From Sporobolomyces roseus (Eukaryota > Basidiomycota > Microbotryomycetes > Sporidiobolales > Sporidiobolaceae), in assembly GCA_016617785.1 (NCBI GenBank), contig JADILM010000004.1:1302001-1366000 (forward strand): a DNA stretch of 64,000 nt, in the 5' to 3' direction. Every line of letters begins with the position of its first letter. Within the stretch, counting starts at the first letter, position 1. The translations under genes and the position numbers were made by a program. Under the pieces are notes generated by a model. It made no database searches. It was given only the letters and a program-made list of their open reading frames with translations, and was not told the DNA's origin. Positions 11,849 through 23,438 of the stretch are shown in pieces.

Positions 11849-12180
11849 ACGGAGAAGACGAGCTTGAGAGCAGGGAGCGAGAGGAGGAATCAGGAGTAGG
11901 GAGAATGCGAGGGACTAGGGAGAGAAGGAAGAGGAAGAGGGAAGAAGTTGGCTTGTCAGCCTTGTAGCCTAGCAACACCACTCAGTCACTTTTTTTCACT
12001 ATAGAATTCTCGATTTGTTTTTCGTTTTCTCTCTCTTTTTCCTTTGTCTGTACCCGAATACACTTTTCGTCGACTCGCATAGTAGCGAAAGTTTGTCTGT
12101 TTCACACGACGTAATACAGACTAGGTCCTCATACTGCTCTCTTATTCGTCTACATCACATCACAGTTGAGATCGACTTAC
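11849..12180. other. Intergenic between convergent 3' ends
   Basis: The 3' ends of the DUF2408 gene and the trimethyllysine dioxygenase gene face each other here. The stretch is T- and pyrimidine-rich on the plus strand and probably holds 3' UTR and polyadenylation signals. No coding sequence is supported. Confidence 0.5.
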
Positions 12181-14114
12181 TCAATATCCTTCCCAAGCCC
12201 CTTTCCTATTCCCTCTGTCTACGCCGAAACTCTTCATCCTCTCCCTCACTGCTTCCTCTCTCCTCGAGACCCCGCCAAATTGCTTCTCCAACCCTCTCAA
12301 TCTCGACTTATAATCATCCCCGTTTATATAAGCACCACACAATCTCCTCTCCCCCTCATACCCTGATCTCCCATGTAATACCCTAGTATTATCAAATACT
12401 ACTCTCCTCAATTTCTCTGATCAGCTCATCACTCGCTTGAGGGAGAAGAAAGAAAGAGACAGAGAGAGGAAAAGAGAGGCTTACTGATAGCAGTACCCAT
12501 TTTCATTTCCGTCCATAATTGCATCTCAGGACTCCTCAAAATCCCTTCCCAAACCCTCAACGCTTCATACCATTCCTCCATTTTATCTCCCCCGAAACCT
12601 TCTCCTCCTAGAACAGCACGATCATCACCGTTCCATCTAACTCCAATCAACTCTCCACCTGCCAGATCGTGTTGGAGGACGGTGTGAGACGCTCTCATGT
12701 GGACTCCGGAAGGAATCGAGTTTGAACCTGATCCAGACGCGTGCGAAGGGATTTGAAGAGTAGAGAGAAGTGAATAGATTGAGGGGTGAGATTGTTTGAG
12801 GAGTTGAGCCGCTTTGAAGCCATCTACTAGAAGGTTGTGACCTCCTTTATGAGAAGTCGAGGGGGAGAGTAGATGAAACAATTGTAGACCACAAGGCTAA
12901 CAACCTAATCCTATCTCAGCTTTTCACTCGACATACCATAGAGAAGAGCGAAGGAGTCGAGGTGCTTACATCGGTGAAATAAGTCGTATCAGTATGAGCC
13001 TCTAACCTGACATCACTATAAGCCAAATCTCCATGAGCCAGATTACTAGTGAAATCCCAAAATCCACCATAATGAGTCTCTCGGATAAAGGCGATTCGTC
13101 GGATCAATTCTTCGGTCGCTTCTGGAGTGGGAGGGATTCCGGAAATGAAAGAGAATCCATAGGTATCCTGTTGAGGAGTGGAGGGGTGAGTTGGGGAAAA
13201 GGAGGACGGAGATGGCTTGCGAAGAAGAACAACAAAGACGAACTATTCGTTTAACCCATTCGTAAACTCCAAGCTCGGATTCCATCACTTCTGTATAGGT
13301 CACAATAGGTAGGTTAGACGCTATGGAGTTGTCCCATATCACTTTGCTGTACGTTGTCAAAGCGAATCTATTCAGCTTTGGACTTTCCGAATATGGCTTC
13401 AAGAGGTGACGTACCTGCTTGAATTCGTGGATAGATCTTCCCGCCGCAGTAATGGCGGGCTGTAGGAGTGTTCGAAGAGGAATGACCAAGGGTAAAAGGA
13501 TTGATAGGATGATTCAAAAGAAGATTCAGGCCCTGAGAGTTTTCCAGAATCAGTGGAATTCGTCTTTCTCTGGAACAGCGAGACATGCTCACAAGTGACA
13601 CGTAGACCTTGTGAATCTGCTTTCACTTCTGTCGGTTTCAGGTCGACTGGGATCTATGAAGAAGGGGATCTTGAGCATTCGAGAACAGAAACGAGGAGAG
13701 AGAGGAAAAGTTGAGGACCCTCACTTTACAAGTATCGACCAATCTTTGTCGGGTACTAGGATGATAACTTCTCTCCTCCCTACAATGATCCCTCAACCAT
13801 ATCGGCGAACTACACACCAAAGAAATACCCATATTAGCCGAAAATTCGAAAATCTCGTCGAAGTGAACTCACAAGCTCGTTGAAGTCCCACTTGGTAGCT
13901 CTAACTCTACTTTTCCATCCTGTGAAGAGATTCGTGCTTGAGGCGAACGGGTAGGAGTTGTTGAGAGAGAGCGAGAAAGGAGGGGAGATGAGAGTGGGGG
14001 AAATGGGATTGAAAGGCGACGAGAGGACGAGAGGAGGTGCGGCCGAGGTTGGGAGGTCTTGTAGGATCTTGTCAAGCTTGCTGAGCTAGACCGAGCAGCA
14101 GAAAATCGAAACAT
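12181..14114 (-). CDS. Trimethyllysine dioxygenase (TauD/gamma-butyrobetaine dioxygenase family)
   Basis: The enzyme hydroxylates N6-trimethyllysine, the first step of carnitine synthesis, using Fe(II) and 2-oxoglutarate. Seven exons are read. The N-terminus (MFRFSAARSSSASLTRSYK) is rich in Arg and Ser and looks like a mitochondrial presequence, matching the usual location. SPIWLRDHCREE is the N-terminal zinc-associated segment of the family. The jelly-roll core follows with iron ligands in EAHTDTTYFTD (HxD), PCGLQLFHLL, and the distal His in FDNTRVLHGRSGYEGERRLCGAY. AYINGDDYKSRL near the end is typical of fungal trimethyllysine dioxygenases. A gamma-butyrobetaine dioxygenase is the main alternative; I favour the lysine enzyme because of the INGDD tail motif. 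Confidence 0.87.
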
Positions 14115-14596
14115 GGAAGAGTCAAAAGGGAAAGAAAGGAATTCTCATCGATGGTCGCAAGTACATAAGTGAAACACTTCGTCTTGATCTCGCTAAACGT
14201 ACATGACGATCGAGAAATTTGCCGAGCGAGATAGGCCAAACGGTCAGGCGAAATGCTGAGGAAGGAATGGTTTCTCGTTACAACTCTTTCGCGGATTCGC
14301 CTCGAGCTCGACGATCCAGTTCTCTCTCCTAGCGGCAAGGCGTTGCACCGCGCTGAGCTATTCGAGAAGCTGAGACCACAGTAGACAAGCTGCAAGGGTA
14401 TTGCACAAGACAGAACAAAGGATTAAGATTGGGAGAAATGCGAAAGGTAAGAAGCTTCGTGTGTGAGCTAGAAAGGGGGAGTACCAAGATTAGTTGCGAA
14501 AAAGAAATCGATACATAAGAAGTAAGCAAAAGAGGTATAAAGGGAGGCGCTCCATCAAGGAGAGGTGGAAAAAACGAAAAGAGAGAGAGAATGCGA
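14115..14596. other. Intergenic, tandem minus-strand genes
   Basis: This holds the 3' region of the velvet gene and the promoter of the dioxygenase gene. An A-box-like string (TAGCTCAGCGCGG on the minus strand near 14360) is present but does not fold into a tRNA. I see nothing else. Confidence 0.45.
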
Positions 14597-16041
14597 TCAT
14601 TCTCGACTTGACGATCCTGACGCTACTGGAGGAGTTTGGTCTTCTTCTCCAGCTTCGGACTGTCGCTCCGATCCAGCCTGAGAGGGGTGATCGGTAGGGA
14701 ATGGGTTCGAACTCGGCGGAGGAGGATTATCGGAAGGTTGCGAAAGGAGCAGAGGAGGGATATACATGGGAACACCTTGGTTGTGGAGATGCAACGATAG
14801 CTTAGGAACAGTATCTGTGTCGTGGGAAGGCTCAGCGAGGGAAACAGGAAAGAGAAAGAGCAGGAGAGCTCACCGGCAACTGGTCGACCAGGATAATCTT
14901 TCCACTCTACGACGTCGAAAGGGTCAGATACGACAGCGGCTAGTCTAGGTGATTTCAGTCGACGACTGACATAAAGGACGAGTTCGTTCAGCTGAGAACA
15001 AGCGAAAGAGCGATAGAATGCGACTCACGCTTCGCCCAATCTGAATTCGAGAGTGAATTTGCCTTGTATCCGCACGCTCATATCTTCGAATACGAAAGCA
15101 GAGACCGTGTTTCCATCGAGATCTTCAACTCGATGAGGGTTTCGCACGAGATTTCCGATCAGGGCAGAAATCTCTTCACCGTTCGATTGAGCGAGGTCTA
15201 TTGGTGAGGTTCCAGCTGCATCTCGTAGAGAGCAGGAGCAGAAGAGATATGGTAGGTCGACATCTCTGTGAGGCGGGAAGTAGTGTCAGAATTCTGCGTG
15301 AACAACCGAGTGCGAAAAGCTGCGGACTCACGTTGGGTTTCCCTCTGAATCTTTAACGATAAGCTGAACGATCGGTGCAGGTACTATAGGAAGCTGTTTC
15401 GTGGAACAGAATGAGTCAGAAGGCTCGGGAGGGAACTATAACATGGGAAACAAGCTACTCACTCTTCCCAAGGTCACTTTCCCAAGCCCAGCTTCGGCAC
15501 CAATTTCAGGTTGTTGCATAACTTTCAACTCGAAGCTCCTACGAAGTGTGAACGGAGTCAGTCTCCACTCGGTACAGGACGTAGGGGAGAGTAGGGACTA
15601 GGAAACTCACCTTTCCTTCGCGAGATCTGGTCCAGTTCGTTCTTCCGGTTGCACAGCAACGTCCTCCATCGGAATCTCCTCCTCGTGACCACGTTCTCCC
15701 TCTTTGCTTCTCTCGTCGCCCTCTTCTGGTACTACTTCGGTTCTACTCGGTCCCGCCCGTCGCGACGATTCTGGCGAACCCTCTCTTTGGGCGGGATAAG
15801 GACCCAGTGAAGCTCTCCTCGAGGATCTCCTTTGCTTGGTCGAGTCTTGACTTCTTGATGTAGCTCGAGAGGTAGTGGAAGAAGTGGAAGGGATTGGAGC
15901 GGCTGAAGATGAAGGAGGGTTTTCAACCGATTCTTCGGTCTGTGCTGGAGCAGGAGGAGGCGTTGCTTCTCTGGACCGAGCCTCCCTCCGAGAAGCTGTA
16001 TCTGTCGTATCTGGTGGTTCCAACGAGTCTCGAGTCGACAT
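14597..16041 (-). CDS. Velvet-domain transcription regulator
   Basis: Velvet proteins are fungal NF-kB-like DNA-binding regulators that link development, sporulation and secondary metabolism. Six exons are read. A disordered Ser/Pro/Arg-rich N-terminus of about 145 residues precedes the velvet domain: FELKVMQQPEIGAEAG, then LPIVPAPIVQLIVKD, PYLFCSCSLRDAAG, the long segment with LIGNLVRNPHRVEDLDGN and FVFEDMSVRIQGKFTLEFRL, and finally SDPFDVVEWKDYPGRPVA. The exon after it gives LHLHNQGVPMYIPPLLL and a Pro/Glu-rich tail. The single velvet domain and the MSVRIQGKFTLEFRL region resemble VosA/VelB more than VeA, but I cannot assign a subfamily. The long upstream gap suggests complex regulation. 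Confidence 0.88.
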
Positions 16042-17678
16042 TGCTGAGATTCGAGTGAGTGGACAAGGTGTAAAGAAAGGGTCTTTTGCTCTTGTTCAAT
16101 GATGTTTTCGGCACTTTTCTACATTAGGGACAAGTATCGGATCAGCGACGAACGTATTTCGGCGTGAATAGAGTAGAGGTCCAAGCCAACTGGAAAGACC
16201 CTTACGAAAGAAGAATGAGAAAATTCGACGAACCTCTTGCGACGTAAGACTTTCGCAGCGAACACGGAAGATACTGTTCAGCAATCGGTTGTAGGATCGC
16301 TCGGGGCCGGATTAGACGTCAGGCGTACAGGAGGGGACGAGGGGGAGTTTGCTGATTAGGAGTGATAGATTCTGGTTGAATCTCGGTCGAAGGTCGAGGG
16401 TTGCGGACGCTGAACGATTCGGATCAACGGTGGGCGAGTCCGGCAAGAACAGTGATGAAAGTGGAGTCGAAGAGAGCAAGGGAGAAAGTCGGGGGGTCGA
16501 CAAAAAAGAGTATGAGCAAAATCAAGGAACGAACGGAACAAATGAAATCAGAAGAAAAAAGGAGTGAGTTCACAGGCACGATTGTAGATCACCGGAAACT
16601 TTCGATGGCGTGGTTTATGATGCTCCCGCGTTTTTTAAGGTACGACGGAAAGAGGTCGTCGAGTCAAACCTTCCTTCTTTTCAACTCGTCTCTTGATTCG
16701 AGGGGCAGTGAGATCATCCGGAGAGTACGTATGACAAAGGAGGACGCGATTGAGCATCCCAAGGCTATCGGAAGCGAGAGACGAGCATTCAATGCCAGCC
16801 GGAAATTGATGCAGGCAAAGACGAGAGACCGAACTCTATTTTTTCTATTTTTTTCTTTTCCGACGCTGTCCCCCCAACTCCACAGCCTATCGATTCGAAG
16901 TGCCGGATACACGACACGAGGAAACGACGACGTTCCCGTCATCCTCGCCGTCGACCATCGAAGCGAAAGTCAAAAGCTGAAAGTGAGCTTCGACGATCTT
17001 TCGAATCTACTGTATCGAAAGAAACCAGTTGGAGCTCACGATGTTCTTTTCATTGAGAAGCGCACTAGCGCACTTTTCGAATCTGCGTGGTGCGAAGGAG
17101 TCACTCTCTAGAGAAGAAGATTGCGAGGGAAACCCGATCAAGGGGGAAGGGTTAATCGAAAGATTTCCTCATTCGAGCTTTCAAGACATCGAATCTCCTT
17201 GAATTGACCCGGTCCACAACCTGTCCCGACACCTTCCTCTTCCCTAGCGTATGACAAACTTTGACAAGGTTTGACTCACAATTGAGGATCGCAATCTCGC
17301 CGTCAACATTTAACCCCCTCTCTTCCTCTCGCTCCTTCCTCTTTCTGCTTGATTCCGTGTTAAGAGCACAAGGCTGCGCGACAACCTTGCAATCAACCCT
17401 TGTCTCGTCCCCTCTTGAGAAGACAAAGAGAGCGACTCCCATCTTTTTCAATCTTCGTCTCATCCGTACTCGACTCCGGATCCAAAGTTTCGATTCCTGC
17501 AACTTGAACCGAGATTGGGGTTTTCCATTGTCGAGGTGTTGCACCGCATCATTCGACACGGACGACCTCCGTCTCTCTCGAACTCATGCTCGAGACGAGT
17601 CTTCGGACGGGAACAGAAAGTAGTTCAGGACGACTTTGAAGCTTCTTTCGCTTGTTCCAACGCTCTACACTCGACGGT
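16042..17678. other. Long intergenic region upstream of the velvet gene
   Basis: About 1.6 kb separates the velvet start from the 3' end of the F-box-like gene. It contains a 236-codon plus-strand open frame (16401-17111) and a 135-codon minus-strand frame (17152-17559). Neither shows a domain or intron pattern, so I do not call them genes. It may be an extended promoter or a long 5' UTR of the velvet gene. Confidence 0.4.
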
Positions 17679-18971
17679 CTACCTCAGAGTATAGCTTCTC
17701 GGCTCCCAGTCCACCACTTCGACCTGGTCTTGGTGAATCCAATTCAGCTCTAACTCCTTCAACCCTGCTTCGTCGAGCAGTTTCCGTGCAGTCTCGAATT
17801 GATACTTCTTCCGAATCTCGAAGAATGGCCTGTCGTTGTCGACGAAAGGCGAAGAATGAAGGGAGACAGTGTGTAGTTTGGCGAGGTAGGGAGGATAAGG
17901 TTGATCTGGTCGGCCTGAGAGGACTTCCTCGAGGAGAGCGGCTTTCTGCATCGAGGGTAGAGTGAGATACTTGATTTTGCAGCGGAAGTATCTAGCGAGA
18001 GAGTGGCTGAACGGAGGGAGAATTGCGGAAGGAGGATCGGTAGGTCCATGTTCACAGATGCATCGGAAAGAGCAAGGGCCGAGTCTGAGTTGCGTGATAC
18101 CGTACACTTTGAGTCGAGAGAGCGCGTCGGGTGCGAGTCGTCCTAGCTTGTTGAAAGCGATTGCGTCGAGAGAAGGAAAGGAATCGAAAAAGTTTCGACA
18201 ACAGTTCGAAGTTTGTTCGTTCGTAGCCTTGAGAGATCCAAACTTGACGTGGTCGAGGGTGAGGACTTTGACTGAAGGGATACCGATCGTCCAGTCGTCA
18301 AAGACGAGGCCGACGAGGTCAAGACGCACGAGAGTCGAAGGCAGAGGTGACATCGAGGGTTTCGGCGGAAAGGAGAGGTGGGCGTAATCGGGTTTGGCAT
18401 TTCGGGAAGAGAGCGTTAGCTTCTTGAGACCTATGATATAGAGGAGTGTAAGGAGCCACTGCGAGAGTTCGCAAGGAAGGAGGGAGACTTGAGAGCGAAA
18501 CTTACGAATGAACCTCCAAACTAAATCCGAATAAGAACCGCTTTCCAAGGCTCGCATCTCGAGTTGCAGGTGTGGTACTTCATGAAAGACCTTCAAGCTT
18601 CGTTCAACCTGTTTCCTGAACGGAGCGTCCCTTTCACTGAGAGCTTGACCATTCGGAGCGTCGAAATCCATTCTCAACAACATTGGTACGACGTCTGCAT
18701 CCTCGTAGAGCTGTAGGATGTATTCAGTCGGTTCGAAATCGAGTCGATACTCCTTCTCCGAGTTTGAGAACCACTGAAAGGGCAAAGTTGCGAAAGAGTA
18801 TTTGTGAGGCTTGCTGTGTTCTCGCCAGGTCTTGCAGACGTTCGCTAGCCGTAGTAGCGGCTTCATCTTGGAGATGTAGTCCGCACCACCGTAGAGAACG
18901 TTGTCTACGTAGAGGTGATTGAGAATTCCGAGTTGAAGTGGGAGAGGAAGTCGAGGAGTCGAAGGAGGCAT
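17679..18971 (-). CDS. F-box-like protein with leucine-rich tail
   Basis: F-box proteins usually select substrates for SCF ubiquitin ligases. The single-exon frame ends at 17679. I start at the ATG at 18971 because its product opens with MPPSTPRLPLPLQLGILNHLY, the same arrangement as the other F-box-like genes in this window. The open frame extends upstream to an ATG at 19172 (497 residues), but those 67 residues look unconserved. After the F-box-like helix comes a leucine-rich region with irregular repeats such as SLKVFHEVPHLQLEMRAL and GLKKLTLSSRN. Divergent from canonical F-boxes, so Skp1 binding is inference. Confidence 0.68.
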   Translation of the reverse strand: MPPSTPRLPLPLQLGILNHLYVDNVLYGGADYISKMKPLLRLANVCKTWREHSKPHKYSFATLPFQWFSNSEKEYRLDFEPTEYILQLYEDADVVPMLLRMDFDAPNGQALSERDAPFRKQVERSLKVFHEVPHLQLEMRALESGSYSDLVWRFIRKFRSQVSLLPCELSQWLLTLLYIIGLKKLTLSSRNAKPDYAHLSFPPKPSMSPLPSTLVRLDLVGLVFDDWTIGIPSVKVLTLDHVKFGSLKATNEQTSNCCRNFFDSFPSLDAIAFNKLGRLAPDALSRLKVYGITQLRLGPCSFRCICEHGPTDPPSAILPPFSHSLARYFRCKIKYLTLPSMQKAALLEEVLSGRPDQPYPPYLAKLHTVSLHSSPFVDNDRPFFEIRKKYQFETARKLLDEAGLKELELNWIHQDQVEVVDWEPRSYTLR

Positions 18972-19407
18972 GCTGCACGCTCCAAAAGATGGCTGAGTGT
19001 GACTGCAGAGTCGTGAGAGTCGTGCAAGCGAGGTAGCTGCGGCGAGCGTGAAGTGTCGAAGGAAGAAGAAGTTCATTCTTTCGTTTCGCATTTCGCCTAC
19101 CCAAGTGCTTGATTCGACTCGACCGCACTGGCTCACAACGTAGGCTCGAGAGCTAAAGGAGGCACTCTCCATTCAAACAATAGAAGGTGAGACGAGATCT
19201 CTCGGAAACGTGAATAAGCAAGCGGTAAGTTCTCAAGTTTCGCAAGCAAGCTCTTCGCTACCTCATGTCGATTCGCCTCTTCGTTTCTCTTGCCTCGTAC
19301 AACCCTCATCTACAGCACGTCATAGCTAAAATTCTCCAACCCACGCCCCTCTTCTTCATCCCTCGAATCTCCCCCCTCCTTCTCCTCGTTTCGCCTCGCC
19401 TCTCACC
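18972..19407. other. Intergenic, promoter of the F-box-like gene
   Basis: The stretch holds the upstream side of the F-box-like gene, including the possible N-terminal extension to 19172, and the 3' UTR of the TFIIIA-like gene. Nothing else is recognised. Confidence 0.4.
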
Positions 19408-21400
19408 TCAAACCTCTCCCCCCGTTCCCGCTTCAAACCATATCCTCAACGTTTCTTTCCCACCAACCATTTCAACCCCATGACGACTCTTCAAGTGTCT
19501 TTCCAAATCATAGATCCTCTTGAACCAATACGCACAAACACCTTCCCCATCCTCCTCCTCCTCCTGTCCTTCCGAGCCAGAGCCGGTTGAAGCGTTGTTC
19601 GAAGATGGGAGAGTCGGGTGGAATGGTAAAGCGAGAATGGAAGGGAAGGGACACTTGTATTTACGTGAGAGTCGAGATTGAGTGTGAGAGTGAGAGGTCG
19701 AGGAGTCGTGATGGTAATTGTAACCAGTGAGGAGGTCGAGGTATTGCGAGGAGGAGGAGGAGGTCGTGTTGAATCGAGTAGTAGAGAGAGGTGGTTCGGG
19801 AAGTGAGAATGGATTGATATCGGGATCGAAAGAATCGTGAGGAGGAGGGAAAGGTAGGAGAGTGGATGAAAGAGGATCTTGGCCGAATGCTAATGGCAAA
19901 GTGTAAGGGTTCGGTAGAGGGTAATCGGCGAATACAGGCGAAGGACCTCCTCCTTGAGCAGTGCTCAATCCATTCGAATCCTCATAAACTTTCCTCTTCT
20001 TTTTACCCCCGATCCTGAAATCTTCCCTCATCCTATCATCCCTCTCATTCTCTTGTCTCTCCTCCCAATCACTCGTATCTTCTTCGAAACCCTCAACCAA
20101 AACGTCCCCAATCTTGAGCGTTTTCCCTGCTTCTTCTTCTTCTTCTTCTTCTGCTGGAACGTCCTCTCGTTTCTGTTGACTCAAGTTCCTTCGTTCACTT
20201 CTCTTCCTCTTGACATTACTCCTCTGTTTCGGATCGGCGAAATCTTTCCCTTCACTCCCCTTCGCTTCCTCCCTCTCGTGAATCTGTAAATGATTCTTGA
20301 GTCCTCTTTGAGTCGTGAACGTCTTGCCTTGACAGATTGGATAAGGACATTTCGGGGGGTGTGCAACTTTTGTGTGCTTTTGAAGGTTGGACCAGACGGG
20401 GAATTGACGTGAAGCGAGTGGGAGTGAAGCGCAATCGGGATGAAGACAAACGTATCGAGAGGCTGCAAAAACGCATTTTTAGTGTGACCGGAGTCAGTTT
20501 GGGAAGAGGATAAGAAGAGCAAAAAGTGGAGAGCATACGATCGTGAGTTTTGATATGAGCTTTCAAATGAACTTTTTGTGCGAAACTTCGATCGCAACCG
20601 GGATGTTCGCACAAGAAAGGTTTCGTTCCTGGAGTACAATGAACTTGAGCGAAATGTGATCTCAATTGATGATGTTTCCTGAACTTTTCATCGCATTGAG
20701 TGCACTATACTCGAAAAACCCCAATCTCAAAAAGAAGATCAGCTCTCGTTCTCGTTCTTCTCGAATTCCTGAAGAAGGGTTGAGATTGAACGTACATCGT
20801 ATGTCTTGCCACGATGAGCCACCTCTATGTGTTTCTTGAGATGTTGATTCGTCCAGAACTTCTTGTCACATCCAGCTTCTTGACAATCGTACTTCTTTTC
20901 TGAATCGCTCGAATGAGATCTCAGGTGTGCTTTGAGGTGTGAATCCCTCGTGAAACTAGAGGAGCACTCTGAGCATTGAAAGGGACGCTGTTTGAATTGA
21001 GCATGGAGAAAGAGAGATATAAGCATACGAAAGTGAACGAGAGGAGATAGATTGGGGACCGACTCACTTCTCCAGTATGAGTTCTCTCGTGTTCTTCTAA
21101 TCGAGTACGTCGAGAGTAAGTCTTTCCACACCCTTGGTACTCGCATATCCAGTTCTTGCCTTTCCTCTTTGTCGAGTTTGACTGTTTCAAATCTCGTTCT
21201 TCTTCTTCCGAAAGTCCTTCTTCATCAGGCATGATCCCCTTCTCCGTGACCTCCTCTGCTTGACTACCTTCTTCGCTGTCTTCTTCTTCGCTTCCCTGAT
21301 CGAGTTGAGTGTGTTGAGGGATAGAAGTCGGTTGAGAGAAGCGAGAAGAGGAGGAAGTTGGAAAGATATAAGTTGAAGTCGAGGCTATGGCAGAAGCCAT
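19408..21400 (-). CDS. Transcription factor IIIA-like C2H2 zinc-finger protein
   Basis: TFIIIA binds the internal control region of 5S rRNA genes and recruits RNA polymerase III factors. Four exons are read. After an acidic N-terminus (~80 residues) the fingers run in series: WICEYQGCGKTYSRR, FQCSECSSSFTRD, YDCQEAGCDKKFWTN, CTQCDEKFRKHHQ, FLCEHPGCDRSFAQK, YVCLHPDC with a long loop, and CPYPICQGKTFTTQ. Fingers are joined by TH(T/S)GE-type and VAH linkers typical of TFIIIA. A long disordered insert with an eight-Glu run, encoded by a GAA repeat, precedes a last finger-like unit (CAYWFKRIYDLERHLKSRH). Yeast TFIIIA also has a long spacer before its last finger. The gene is divergent from TIM23, 418 bp apart. 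Another multi-finger regulator is possible but less likely. Confidence 0.83.
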
Positions 21401-21818
21401 TCTGAGAGAGTTTCCTCTGATGCTAGAGCTGTTCGGGAAGAGTAGGAGTGAACAGAAGGAAAGGAAGAGAGAGAGAGGCGAGGAAATCTTTTTCCACCTT
21501 GTTCTTTACCTCATCCCACCTGCACACAAGCCGACGTAAGTATGACCACTCCATCTATCTACTATCCTTACTCTTCGTTAGCTCGTTTTACATGCCGAGT
21601 GCTGCGGTGACTGCTCTCAGAATCTTTCTCATCATTAACTTTTGTCCATCTCACTCTACTCTTCATATCCAACCTCACTAAATGCTGCCAGGCTACTCCT
21701 GTATTACTCAACAAGTCTTCTCTATCGTCTAAAGCCCACTGTACTGACGCCACCTCTCCTCGTTCCTTCCAGCTCTTCTCTCCCTTTCTCCCATCTCCCT
21801 TTCCACTCTTTCAAAACA
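21401..21818. promoter_or_regulatory. Bidirectional promoter region, TFIIIA-like / TIM23
   Basis: Two housekeeping genes start divergently from this stretch. It contains pyrimidine-rich tracts just before the TIM23 start. I cannot identify a specific binding site. Confidence 0.4.
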
Positions 21819-22884
21819 ATGTCCGCACCAAACTCCAACGACATTCTAGGTTCCCACCGTTTCACTCCAGCCGGTCAATCTTCCTCGCCCGTTCAAGCCC
21901 CAACCGCCGACTCGATCTTCTCTTCAACTAGTCAACTCGACCCTTCCGCACTTCACCCTCTCGCAGGTTTGGTAGGCAACAAAGAACTGGATTATTTGTT
22001 ATTGGAAGATGATCAATTGAGTACGGTCGCTGGTGGAAAGACTGTACTTCCTTCGAGAGGTTGGGGTGATGAACTTTGTTATGGAACTGGTTCTACTTAT
22101 TTGGCTGGTGAGTAAATCCGATGATTCACGCTATCAGTACTGCAGAGGACACTGATACGAGAGTTTTTCATGGTTAATTCACAGGTCTCGCGATTGGAGG
22201 TGCATGGGGATTCACAGAAGGTTTCCGACGACCCGTTGCACGACCCTCACAATCTACCGCTCCCTTAGCGAATGCCGCAGCTACTACTACTACTGCCGAA
22301 GGAGCTGCTGCACCTCAATCGACCGCACCTAAAGCTTCGGCAGTCGGACAACAAGCGACAGCATTTGCTAAACAAGCCGCGAGCGAAATCACGAAAGGAG
22401 CGAAAGAAGCAGTCGGTGCAACTGGTCAAGGTAGTAGTCAGACGGCGGCGAAGGTTTCAGCGAGGTTGAGATGGAACAACGTTTTGAATCAGGTTACGAG
22501 ACGAGGGACTTCTACTGGAAATTCGGCCGGGGTTTTAGGTGAGAATTCTATCTTTTTGCTTTCTCAGTCGGTCTTCCGTCGCTGACACTGTCGTTGTATC
22601 GATCGATTCTACAGCACTTATCTACAATGGTATCAACTCGACAATCGATCTTTACCGTGGAGGTGTTCACGACGTGTACGGTTCAATGGCTGCAGCCGCC
22701 GCGACCGGAATGATTTGGCGATCAACTGGTACGCACGCTCTCCCTTTCCTAGCCCATAGTCTGATGACTGATCTCGTCAGGGTAATCGGTTTGTACAGCT
22801 GGTATTAAACCAATGGTAATCACCTCTGGATTATTGACCGTCGGAGCTGCTGGGTGGTCATGGGCCAAACTCCAACTCCTGTAA
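21819..22884 (+). CDS. TIM23: Mitochondrial inner-membrane translocase subunit Tim23
   Basis: Tim23 forms the presequence translocase channel in the mitochondrial inner membrane. Four exons join in frame. The N-terminal intermembrane-space part is followed by YGTGSTYLAGLAIGGAWGFTEGFRR, the first membrane helix with GxxxG spacing. Then comes a long Ala/Thr/Gln-rich insert and the rest of the Tim17/Tim22/Tim23 fold: RLRWNNVLNQVTRRG, ALIYNGINSTIDLYRG, DVYGSMAAAAATGMIWRSTAG and IKPM. The ALIYNGINSTID and TG..(W)RST.G.+P motifs are diagnostic. The insert of about 70 residues between helices 1 and 2 is longer than I would expect. The last exon ends at TAA 22882-22884. Confidence 0.92.
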
Positions 22885-23438
22885 AAAAGAGACCTTCCCT
22901 TTCATTACGCTATTTCACCTAGACTATTACACCTCCTCTATCCAATACGTCGTTCCCTCTCCTCCTATTTTGCCAATATTCTCCCTCTTTCCTGTCTCTC
23001 CCTCTCATCTGTGTAACGGTAACCGGAAAAGTAACTATCACACCCCTCTTTGATACTATCCTGCGAATCGAGAGCTTGTCGAATCGGTTTCGAAGCACTC
23101 GCGAACAAGCGAAAACTTGACGAATTCCCTCTCTTTCACTCTTCTCTTCACTTCACTTTGATTCCTCGTTTGTTCATAAAATTCCTGGCTCATAGTAGTA
23201 CTCACGGGAAAGATTCGAGGTACGTCCACGAACATCCGTCCCTCTGCTTGGTTTCGCTCAACTGATGAAGTCTGATGTCAGAAACGATTCGACGCAGTTC
23301 AAGACTGTGCTCAACTATCGAGGCGTGTCGTACCTCGATGTGATCAGAGCACTAGTAAGCGAAAGAAGTCGAGTTCTGCGAAGCAAATTCGGGTGTGCTA
23401 CATACAATTTCTTCGTTGTTCAAATGTCCTTCTACAGG
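22885..23438. other. Intergenic between convergent 3' ends
   Basis: The TIM23 and alpha/beta hydrolase genes converge here. The sequence is pyrimidine-rich on the plus strand and has only short open frames. No RNA gene or repeat is seen. Confidence 0.45.

Noticed and set aside
14280..14400. tRNA-like A-box string TAGCTCAGCGCGG on the minus strand
   Set aside because: No D-stem, anticodon stem or T arm forms around it, and the candidate B box is poor.
16401..17111. 236-codon plus-strand open frame
   Set aside because: No domain, no intron where neighbours have many, and composition unlike the real genes; it lies in the velvet upstream region.
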